A stretch of DNA of 7,365 nucleotides from Candidatus Spyradenecus faecavium. Its GTDB lineage: Bacteria; Verrucomicrobiota; Kiritimatiellia; RFP12; DVOR01. The position numbers and the translations under genes are program-made. Positions 1 to 5,595 of this stretch are shown here, in pieces (the first letter of the stretch is position 1; each line of letters begins with the position of its first letter). The DNA is taken from contig DVOR01000236.1 of assembly GCA_018713405.1 (NCBI GenBank), positions 1-7,365 of the forward strand. The letters are read 5' to 3'. The notes below the pieces were generated by a model. The model was not told the origin of the DNA and searched no databases. It saw only the letters and a list, made by a program, of their open reading frames with translations.

Positions 1-2385
1 GTGCTGGACAAGGCTCTGCCGCAGGGCACGGCCGAGGGCGGCGCGTGGGTCGTCAACGCCGGCAACGCCATCGACCCTAAGCCCGCGCTCCTCTGCGTGG
101 GCGGCGTCACCGCCGCGGGCCCGACGGGCGACGCCTTCCTGCTGGACGCCGCCGGCGCCGTCACCGACCTGCCTGACTTCCCCGCCGGCACCCTCTCCAT
201 GCCCGCCGCCGCGGCCTGGAAGCCCGGCATGACCGCGAACGCCTGGGCCGACGGCGCGGTCTTCGTGGGCGGCTCGCTCGGCGGCGCGCCGACCAACCGC
301 GCCTTCGCCCTCGGCCAGAAGGACGGCAAGTGGGAATGGGCCGAGCTGCCCGCGCTCCCGGGCCCCGCCCGCGTCCAGGCCGTGGCCGTCACCCAGAACG
401 GCGACCAGAAGAGCTTCATCCTCGCCGTCTTCGGCGGCAGCGACGGCAAGGCCGCGCTCACCGACGGCTGGGGCTACACCAAGACCTTCGAGGGCGACTG
501 GGCGTGGAAGCCGCTCGAGGGCGCCCCCGTCTGCACCGTCGGAGCCAGCTTCCTGCCCGTGGGCGACCAGCACGCCTTGCTCGTGGGCGGCTACGACGGC
601 GCGACCTGGAACGCCGCCAACGCCACCCCCGCCGTCGAATGGGCCGCCAAGACCGCCGCCTGGACGCCGGCGGACTACAAGTGGAACCGCGGGATCTACT
701 CCTGGCACGCCGTCACCGGCAAGTGGGCCGCCTTCGGCGAGCTCCCCGAGGGCCAGCTGCCGCGTTGCGGCGCGGCCGCCGCCATCCTGCCCGCCGCCGA
801 CGGCCAGGGCACCCGCCTCTTCGTCGCGGGCGGCGAGACCATGCCGCGCGTGCGCACCGCCGAGGTGAACCTCGCGGCCTTCGAGCGGCAGGGCTGGCGC
901 TTCGACTGGGAGAGCTGGGTGGTGATCGGGCTCTTCTTCGCCTCGATGATCGGCATGGGCGTCTACTTCGCCCTGAAGCCCAAGACGGCGGACACCTACT
1001 TCCGCGGCGGCAAGAGCATCCCGTGGTACGTCGCGGGCGTCTCCATCTACGCCACGATGCTCAGCTCCATCACCTTCATCTCCATCCCGACGATGACCTA
1101 CATCTCGGACTGGCGCTACTTCACGATGGCGTTGTGCATCCTGGCGCTCGCGCCGATCGCGATTTACTTCTACCTGCCCTTCTTCTGCCGCCTGAACATC
1201 ACCAGCGCCTATGAGTACCTCGAGCGGCGCTTCAACGTGGGCGTGCGCCTCTTCGGCGCGGCGGCCTTCAACGTCTTCATGGTGTGCCGCGTGGCCGTCG
1301 TCACCCTCCTGCCGGCCATTGCCCTGGGCGCCGTCACCGACATCCCGATCTGGGTCGCCATCCTCCTCTGCGGCGTCGCCACCATCATCTACTGCTTTTT
1401 CGGCGGCGTCGACGCCGTCATCTGGTGCGACTTCGTGCAGGGCCTCATCCTCCTCTTCGGCGCCATCGTCGTCCTCGTCGTGCTTGTCATGGAGTCCGGC
1501 GGCGTGGGCGAATTCGCCTCCGTCGCCTGGGGCGCCAAGAAGTTCACCATGTGGGACTTCCGCCCCCTGCTCTCCGAGCCCGTCTTCTGGGTGGTCCTCA
1601 TCATGGGCTTCGTCTCCAACCTCAACAGCTACACCGCCGACCAGTGCGTCGTCCAGCGCTACATCACGACCCCCGACGAGAAGGCCGCCGCCCGCTCCAT
1701 CTGGTTCAACGGCATTCTCTCGGTCATCTCCTCGGTCATCTTCTACCTCATCGGCACCGCCCTCTACACCCACTACTTCAAGCACCCCGAGCTGATGGAC
1801 GTCACGATGCCCAAGAGCGACTCCATCTTCCCCACCTTCATGGCCATCGAGCTGCACCCCGTCATCGCCGGCCTTATCGTCGCCTCCATCTTCGCCGCCA
1901 CCATCTCCACCCTCGCCACCAACCTCAACAGCTCCGCCACCTCCATCGTCACCGACTTCATCGCCCGCTTCCGCAAGGACATGGACGGCGACGCGCAGGT
2001 CCGCTGGGGCCGTTGGCTCGTCATCGTCGTCGGTGGCCTCGGCGTCGTCGCCGCCCTCATCCTCGCCGAGATGCCCAACCGCTCCCTCTTCGACGCCTTC
2101 CAGAACTTCATCGGCACCCTCACCGGCGGCCTTTCGGCCCTCTTCCTCATCGGCATCTTCATGCCGCGTGTCAGCGGCGCCGCCGCCATGATCGGCCTCG
2201 TCGTCAACTACGTCATCAGCCTGGGCATCGGCTATGTTTGCCCCGGCCTCCACTTCTTCACCTACGGCGGCATCGGCCTGGCCGCCTGCGTCATCGTGGC
2301 CTGGGTGCTCTCCTTCGTGCTGCCCAACCGCAAGGACACCAACGGCCTCACCCACTTCTCCCCCCCGCAGAAAGAAGAAGCCTAA
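1..2385 (+). CDS. Kelch (cyclically permuted mutarotase-type) propeller fused to SiaT-like sodium:solute symporter, 5'-partial
   Basis: The frame is open from the first base and no ribosome binding site is visible, so the true start and probably a signal peptide lie upstream. Residues 1 to about 300 are a kelch beta-propeller: hydrophobic-Gly-Gly strands recur at G34, G90, G145, G196 and G277, about five blades. This resembles the cyclically permuted relatives of the sialic acid mutarotase NanM/YjhT. From about residue 305 to 780 there are roughly 13 membrane segments of the SSS family (LeuT fold). The symporter half matches Proteus mirabilis SiaT, as I recall it, in blocks such as TADxYFRGG, ATxLSSITF, ITSAYEYLE and VIWxDxxQG. 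R430 matches the SiaT Arg that grips the substrate carboxylate. A351, L354, S636 and T637 fit the Na2 site, and D477 matches the Na3 Asp. Likely role: sodium-driven uptake of a sugar acid, with the propeller interconverting anomers in the periplasm. Substrate is uncertain because several pocket residues differ from SiaT. The stop overlaps the next start by one base. Confidence 0.9.
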   Translation: MLDKALPQGTAEGGAWVVNAGNAIDPKPALLCVGGVTAAGPTGDAFLLDAAGAVTDLPDFPAGTLSMPAAAAWKPGMTANAWADGAVFVGGSLGGAPTNRAFALGQKDGKWEWAELPALPGPARVQAVAVTQNGDQKSFILAVFGGSDGKAALTDGWGYTKTFEGDWAWKPLEGAPVCTVGASFLPVGDQHALLVGGYDGATWNAANATPAVEWAAKTAAWTPADYKWNRGIYSWHAVTGKWAAFGELPEGQLPRCGAAAAILPAADGQGTRLFVAGGETMPRVRTAEVNLAAFERQGWRFDWESWVVIGLFFASMIGMGVYFALKPKTADTYFRGGKSIPWYVAGVSIYATMLSSITFISIPTMTYISDWRYFTMALCILALAPIAIYFYLPFFCRLNITSAYEYLERRFNVGVRLFGAAAFNVFMVCRVAVVTLLPAIALGAVTDIPIWVAILLCGVATIIYCFFGGVDAVIWCDFVQGLILLFGAIVVLVVLVMESGGVGEFASVAWGAKKFTMWDFRPLLSEPVFWVVLIMGFVSNLNSYTADQCVVQRYITTPDEKAAARSIWFNGILSVISSVIFYLIGTALYTHYFKHPELMDVTMPKSDSIFPTFMAIELHPVIAGLIVASIFAATISTLATNLNSSATSIVTDFIARFRKDMDGDAQVRWGRWLVIVVGGLGVVAALILAEMPNRSLFDAFQNFIGTLTGGLSALFLIGIFMPRVSGAAAMIGLVVNYVISLGIGYVCPGLHFFTYGGIGLAACVIVAWVLSFVLPNRKDTNGLTHFSPPQKEEA

Positions 2386-3284
2386 TGCGCCCCCTGACCC
2401 GCCTCCTCCTCGCGCTTGTTGCCCTCCTGCCCCTGGCCGCCCACGGCCAGGCGGCCAAGCGCCTTCCGCCCGTCTCCGTCGGCCTGGCCATCGAATCCGG
2501 CAGCTACGTCCTGGGCGAGACCCTCCCCGTGCGCGTCCTGGTGCGCAACAACACCCCCGCGCCCCTCACCCTCGGCAAAGGCGACCACCCCGCCGGAGCC
2601 TTCGAGGTCGTCCGCCACAACGACGCCCAACGCCGCAACCTCGCCCGCGAGCCCAACGGCTGCCTCCCCAAGCCCCTCACCCTCAAGCCCAACGAAGAGC
2701 GCGTCTTCGACCTCGACCTCTCCGTCGCCGCCGACCTCACCCGCCAGGGCAAATACCTCGTCACCTTCGGCGCCATCGTCCACGGCGTCCGCTACGACAC
2801 CCAGCCCAAGGCCATCGACGTCGTCCCCGGCTCCGTCGTCCTCGAAGGCACCCAGCTCTTCGCCAACGACCCCACCCGCCAGCGCCACTTCACCCTCGTC
2901 CGTTGGCCCCGCGACCACATCGACCGCCTCTTTCTGCGCATCCAGGACACCCCCGACGGCCGCTTCTTCCCCACCGTCATGCTCGGCGCCTACCTCCCCC
3001 TCGTCCAACCCCGCCTCAACATCTCCCCCACCGGCGAGATCGTCATCCTCCACCGCGCCACCCCCGAGTTCTACGTCCGCAACGTCTTCTGGTCCCTCCC
3101 CGCCGAGTTCGTCCGCCGCTCCACCCAATCCCTCCTCGACCCCGCCACCGCCGACACCGAGCGCCTCAACGGCATGCGCGCCGACCTCGACGCCATCATC
3201 CAGAAGAACGAGGCCCAGCGCAAGGAAGACCACGACAAGATCGAGCGCATCAAGGCCAACGACCCCCGCCGCCCCCTCAACTGA
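2385..3284 (+). CDS. Secreted protein of unknown function with Ig-like N-terminal half
   Basis: I do not recognise this 299-residue protein. It begins with a clear signal peptide: MRPLTR, a Leu/Ala-rich core, and a probable cleavage site after AHG or GQA at residues 21-23. It should therefore be exported. Residues about 28-150 have alternating beta strands typical of an Ig-like sandwich (SYVLGETLPVRVLVRNNT, later a Leu-Lys-Pro-Asn turn and GKYLVTF). Residues about 165-245 form a second strand-rich part (FTLVRW, PRLNISPTGEIVILHRA, YVRNVFWSL). The last 40 residues are a charged, probably helical tail. There is one cysteine after the signal peptide (in NGCLP), and no lipobox or catalytic motif. 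The ATG overlaps the symporter stop (TAATG) and a purine-rich AGAAGAAG precedes it, so translation is probably coupled. It may be an accessory or sugar-binding partner of the transporter, but only proximity supports that. Confidence 0.85.
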   Translation: MRPLTRLLLALVALLPLAAHGQAAKRLPPVSVGLAIESGSYVLGETLPVRVLVRNNTPAPLTLGKGDHPAGAFEVVRHNDAQRRNLAREPNGCLPKPLTLKPNEERVFDLDLSVAADLTRQGKYLVTFGAIVHGVRYDTQPKAIDVVPGSVVLEGTQLFANDPTRQRHFTLVRWPRDHIDRLFLRIQDTPDGRFFPTVMLGAYLPLVQPRLNISPTGEIVILHRATPEFYVRNVFWSLPAEFVRRSTQSLLDPATADTERLNGMRADLDAIIQKNEAQRKEDHDKIERIKANDPRRPLN

Positions 3285-3300
3285 TGCGCCGTCCAAACAA

Positions 3301-3336
3301 AGCAGGCCCCGCCGGGAGGCGGGGCCTTGCTGTTTT
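3301..3336. terminator. Bidirectional intrinsic terminator between convergent genes
   Basis: A perfect 9-bp GC stem, GGCCCCGCC (3305-3313) with GGCGGGGCC (3318-3326), encloses a GGGA loop. Flanking AGCA and TGCT can extend the stem with one bulged T. TTTT follows at 3333-3336 on the + strand. Read from the other strand the hairpin is followed by a T-rich stretch (TTTGTTT), so it can end transcription from both the secreted-protein gene and the DksA-like gene. It occupies most of the 66-bp gap between the two stop codons. Confidence 0.85.
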
Positions 3337-3350
3337 CCGGGGGGCGGGGC

Positions 3351-4328
3351 TCAGAGGTTCTGGTTGCGCTCCTTGGCGATGGTCCGCTCCCAGTTCGCCT
3401 TGCACTCCACGCACCGGATGGCGAAGGGCGCCGCCTCCAAACGGTCGCGCGGGATGAGCTTGCCGCACATCGAGCAGACGCCGTAGGTCTTGTTCTTGAT
3501 GGCCAGCAACGCGTCGTCGATGGCCCGCAGGCGCCGATGCTGGTCGTCCGCGCGGTTGAGGTCGGCGGCGCGGTTGAAGGAATTGGAGCCGTCCTCCTCC
3601 TGGTTCTCCTCGTCGGTCTGGCGCAGGGCGTTGGAGCGCGCGGCGTTGAGCTGGTCCAGGATGGCCTCGCGGTCGGCCAAGAGGCGCTTGCGGAAGGCCT
3701 CCAGGGTGGCGTCGCTGAAGCGCTGCTTGGAGGGGGCGACCTTGACCGTGGACTTCGACTGCTTGGAGCCGGAGGGACGGACGAGGGCGTACTTGGGCTG
3801 CAGCGCGGACTCCTTCTTCCCGGCGGGCTTCTCGGTGGGCGCGGCGGGCTTGGCGGCCGTCGCCTTGGCCTTGGCCGCAGGCTTCTTCGGCGCGGCGGCC
3901 TTGGTCGTCGCGGGCTTCTTCGCTGGGGCCTTGACGGCGCCCTTGGCGGGGGTCGGCTTTTTCGCCGGGGCCTTGGGCGCGGTGGTCTTGGCGGTCGCGG
4001 CCTTGGTCGTCGCCGATTTCTTGGCCGGGGCCTTGACGGCGCCCTTGACGGGGGTCGTCTTCTTCGCGGGGGCCTTCGCCGCGGGCGTGGCCTTCGCCGC
4101 GGGCTTCTTGGCCGGGGCCTTGACGGCACCCTTGGCGGGGGTCGGCTTCTTCGCGGTGGCGGCCTTTTTGGCGGGGGCCTTCGCGGTGGGCGTCTTCGTC
4201 GCGGGCTTCTTGGCGGTGGAGGACTTCTTGGCCGGGGCCTTGGCGAGAGGGGTGACACGCTTGGCGGGCGCCTTTTTGGGGACAGACGTTTTGTCCGCGT
4301 TCTTCGCGGGAGTTTTCTTCGTAGCCAT
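3351..4328 (-). CDS. DksA/TraR-family zinc-finger protein with long histone H1-like Lys/Ala/Pro N-terminal tail
   Basis: This 325-residue protein ends in a DksA/TraR domain. There is a helical region from about residue 203, then a C4 zinc finger C285-x2-C288-x17-C306-x2-C309 (CSMCGKLIP...CVECK). DksA proteins bind RNA polymerase through the secondary channel and alter promoter output, often with ppGpp. E. coli DksA has 151 residues; this protein is twice that because of a tail. Residues 1-172 are almost only K, A, P and T, with just two acidic residues (D12, E166). APAKK occurs seven times, and a unit around PAKGAVKAPAKK three times (starting near 60, 89 and 123). Such tails are typical of H1-like DNA-binding proteins, so DNA or RNA binding is inferred. 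The coiled-coil tip does not show a canonical DxxDxA. I chose the ATG at 4328 because AGGAG lies 8 bases upstream; an in-frame GTG nine bases earlier abuts that site and has no room for it. The gene is monocistronic. Confidence 0.9.
   Translation of the reverse strand: MATKKTPAKNADKTSVPKKAPAKRVTPLAKAPAKKSSTAKKPATKTPTAKAPAKKAATAKKPTPAKGAVKAPAKKPAAKATPAAKAPAKKTTPVKGAVKAPAKKSATTKAATAKTTAPKAPAKKPTPAKGAVKAPAKKPATTKAAAPKKPAAKAKATAAKPAAPTEKPAGKKESALQPKYALVRPSGSKQSKSTVKVAPSKQRFSDATLEAFRKRLLADREAILDQLNAARSNALRQTDEENQEEDGSNSFNRAADLNRADDQHRRLRAIDDALLAIKNKTYGVCSMCGKLIPRDRLEAAPFAIRCVECKANWERTIAKERNQNL
3914..4156 (-). repeat. Imperfect direct repeats coding for the PAKGAVKAPAKK units
   Basis: Three near-identical stretches share a core reading ggccttgacggc on the + strand, at 3927-3938, 4029-4040 and 4116-4127. 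They are 102 and 87 bp apart, both multiples of three, so any copy-number change would keep the frame. Each codes for KGAVKAPAKK plus neighbours in the basic tail of the DksA-like protein. Wobble-position differences show the copies are not fresh duplications. Confidence 0.8.
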
Positions 4329-4332
4329 GGAG

Positions 4333-4341
4333 GTCACTCCT
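4333..4341 (-). promoter_or_regulatory. Shine-Dalgarno site of the DksA-like gene
   Basis: On the minus strand AAAGGAGTGACCTCC precedes the ATG at 4328. AGGAG sits 8 bases from the ATG, a normal spacing. This decides the start against the in-frame GTG at 4337, which overlaps the end of the same AGGAG. Confidence 0.75.
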
Positions 4342-4401
4342 TTCTTGGGCTCCGTTCAACGATGTCGGCGACAGTGCCAACCTTTCGTACGTAACGGGCA
4401 C

Positions 4402-4430
4402 AGTCTAGCAAACATTCGCGCCCCACGCAA
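4402..4430 (-). promoter_or_regulatory. Sigma-70-type promoter of the DksA-like gene
   Basis: On the minus strand a -35 box TTGCGT (4425-4430) and a -10 box TAGACT (4402-4407) are separated by exactly 17 bp. A TG one base before the -10 (TGCTAGACT) makes it an extended -10. The expected start is near 4395, giving a leader of about 67 bases. An AAAAAA run lies just upstream of the -35. Confidence 0.65.
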
Positions 4431-4467
4431 CTTTTTTCGCCGCCGCGCCCCAAACGGGCCTCCCGGG

Positions 4468-4547
4468 AACCCTAAAGGGTCGGGGGCGAAACCCTAAGGG
4501 TTCCGACCCAAAACCCTAAGGGTTTCGAGGCAAACCCTTAAGGGTTT
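4468..4547. repeat. Four phased palindromes, consensus CGAAACCCTAAGGGTTTCG
   Basis: Four inverted repeats stand in a row: AACCCTAAAGGGT (4468-4480), AAACCCTAAGGGTT (4489-4502), AAACCCTAAGGGTTT (4511-4525) and AAACCCTTAAGGGTTT (4532-4547). Their centres are at about 4474.5, 4496, 4518 and 4539.5, so the spacing is 21.5, 22 and 21.5 bp, close to two helical turns. Copies 3 and 4 are perfect or near-perfect palindromes; copy 1 is the most decayed. The array is 38 bp upstream of the -35 of the DksA-like gene and about 165 bp upstream of the nfnA -10. Because it lies outside both predicted transcripts, a DNA-level role as a binding site for a dimeric regulator is more likely than RNA hairpins. The regulator is unknown. 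Confidence 0.85.
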
Positions 4548-4708
4548 CGGAAAAGCTGCGTGACTTATTCCAAATCGGGGTGTCTGGGGCGGTGCGCGGC
4601 GGGGGGTTGCGTCTTGGCTTTTCCTTGGGGGGCGCGCCTGGGCGGCGGGGGCGCTTCCCCGGGATGGCGTCGGCGGTCGCGGGGGATGCAATCGGGAGGC
4701 GCGGGTTG

Positions 4709-4717
4709 TGGTACAAT
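4709..4717 (+). promoter_or_regulatory. Extended -10 promoter of nfnAB
   Basis: TGGTACAAT gives an extended -10 (TG, one base, TACAAT at 4712-4717). No good -35 lies 16-18 bp upstream, which is common for extended -10 promoters. The predicted start near 4723-4725 leaves a short leader of about 20 bases before nfnA. This AT-rich hexamer stands out in a very G-rich stretch. Confidence 0.6.
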
Positions 4718-4731
4718 GGGGGGCAACCAAA

Positions 4732-4736
4732 AGGAG
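4732..4736 (+). promoter_or_regulatory. Shine-Dalgarno site of nfnA
   Basis: AGGAG lies six bases before the ATG at 4743. It fixes this start: the frame stays open further upstream to 4560, but that part runs through the promoter and has no ribosome binding site of its own. Confidence 0.8.
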
Positions 4737-4742
4737 AGAACG

Positions 4743-5585
4743 ATGTTTCCGATTGTCTCAAAGGAACAGCTGTCCGCCGAGGTCTACTCGATGTGGATCC
4801 ACGCGCCCCTCATCGCCGAGGAGCGCAAGGCCGGCCAATTCATCATCCTGCAGATCGACGAGCAGTTCGGCGAGCGCATCCCGCTGACCATCGCCGACGC
4901 CGACCCCGTGAAGGGCGATGTGCGCATCATCTTCCAGGCCGTCGGCTTCTCCACCAAGAAGCTCGCCATGATGGAGGCGGGCGACTCCCTGCCCGTCTTT
5001 CTGGGGCCGCTGGGCCGCCCGACGCACATCGAGAAGCGCGGCACCGTGGTCTGCGTGGGCGGCGGCATCGGCGTGGCGCCCATGCACCCCATCGCGCAGG
5101 CGATGAAGGCGGCGGGCAACAAGGTCATCGTCATCATGGGCGCGCGCAACAAGGACCTCCTCATCATGGAGGCGGATATGCGCAAGATCGCCGACGAGCT
5201 GATCGTCTGCACCGATGACGGCTCCTACGGCCGCAAGGCCCTCGTCACCGAGCCGCTGAAGGAGGTGTGCGAGCGCGAGCAGGTGGCCGAGTGCGTCACC
5301 ATCGGGCCGCCCATCATGATGAAGTTCTGCGCCGAGACGACGCGTCCCTTTGGCGTGCCCACCATCGCCTCGCTCAACTCGATCATGATCGACGGCACGG
5401 GGATGTGCGGCGGGTGCCGCGTCCTGGTCGGCGGCAAGATCAAGTTCGTCTGCGTCGACGGCCCCGAGTTCGACGCGCACCAGGTGGACTTCGACAACCT
5501 GATGAAGCGCAACCGCACCTTCGTCCCCCGCGAGCGCGAGGAGAACTGCAACCTCCTGCGCATGGCCGAAGAAAAGACTAAGTGA
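4743..5585 (+). CDS. nfnA: NfnA, small subunit of NADH-dependent ferredoxin:NADP+ oxidoreductase
   Basis: This 280-residue protein is a ferredoxin-NADP reductase-type flavoprotein of the PyrK/SudB/NfnA group. An FAD-binding R45-x-P-x-T49 motif (RIPLT) lies in the N-terminal barrel. A glycine-rich NAD-binding loop GGGIGVAP is at 106-113. A C-terminal [2Fe-2S] site reads D217-GTGM-C222-GG-C225 with C237. In PyrK the first ligand is Cys in a C-x4-C-x2-C pattern; here it is D217, the Asp-for-Cys substitution that marks NfnA. With NfnB it couples NADH and reduced ferredoxin to make NADPH by flavin-based electron bifurcation, run in the confurcating direction, in the cytoplasm of anaerobes. Length is normal for the family. 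It is the first gene of a two-gene operon, 10 bp before nfnB. Older annotations call it sulfide dehydrogenase subunit beta. Confidence 0.93.
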   Translation: MFPIVSKEQLSAEVYSMWIHAPLIAEERKAGQFIILQIDEQFGERIPLTIADADPVKGDVRIIFQAVGFSTKKLAMMEAGDSLPVFLGPLGRPTHIEKRGTVVCVGGGIGVAPMHPIAQAMKAAGNKVIVIMGARNKDLLIMEADMRKIADELIVCTDDGSYGRKALVTEPLKEVCEREQVAECVTIGPPIMMKFCAETTRPFGVPTIASLNSIMIDGTGMCGGCRVLVGGKIKFVCVDGPEFDAHQVDFDNLMKRNRTFVPREREENCNLLRMAEEKTK

Positions 5586-5588
5586 GGT
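5583..5588 (+). promoter_or_regulatory. Shine-Dalgarno site of nfnB overlapping the nfnA stop
   Basis: TGAGGT contains the nfnA stop codon (5583-5585) and the GAGGT ribosome site, seven bases before the nfnB ATG at 5596. The arrangement suggests translational coupling, which fits two subunits needed in equal amounts. Confidence 0.65.
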
Positions 5589-5595
5589 CAGCACC

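Larger units (their letters stand above)
4329..4742. other. Divergent intergenic region between the DksA-like gene and nfnA
   Basis: This 414-bp gap contains, in order along the + strand: the leader of the DksA-like gene (about 67 bases), its promoter, a GC-rich spacer, the four-copy palindrome array, a G-rich stretch (4577-4651, with several runs of four to six G), and the nfnA promoter and Shine-Dalgarno site. I see no convincing small gene. The open frames that cross it on either strand overlap nfnA or lack a ribosome binding site. Confidence 0.7.

Noticed and set aside
2382..3296. Long minus-strand reading frame of 304 residues opposite the secreted-protein gene
   Set aside because: Its composition (Gly, Val, Glu, Asp, Ala only in long runs) is that of the antisense of a GC-rich gene; the + strand frame has a signal peptide and sensible folding pattern.
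4335..4337. Alternative GTG start of the DksA-like gene
   Set aside because: It directly abuts the AGGAG ribosome site, leaving no spacing; the ATG at 4328 has a normal 8-base gap.
3327..4394. Glycine/arginine-rich + strand frame opposite the DksA-like gene
   Set aside because: The repeats are the mirror of the APAKK-coding repeats, while the minus strand has a promoter, ribosome site and zinc finger.
4468..4547. Telomere-like CCCTAA/TTAGGG repeats
   Set aside because: The half-site AAACCCT equals the plant-type telomere unit, but here it forms spaced inverted pairs, not a head-to-tail run, and sits between two bacterial genes.
4607..4612. TTGCGT as a -35 box for nfnA
   Set aside because: No -10 element lies 16-18 bp downstream, and it is about 100 bp from the good extended -10 at 4712.
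4577..4651. Possible G-quadruplex from several runs of four to six G on the + strand
   Set aside because: Runs are unevenly spaced with long loops and the whole region is very G-rich, so the pattern is expected by composition.
4494..4761. Small minus-strand protein overlapping the nfnA start
   Set aside because: It is Pro/Arg-rich as expected from shadow frames in GC-rich DNA, has no ribosome site, and overlaps the nfnA promoter and start.
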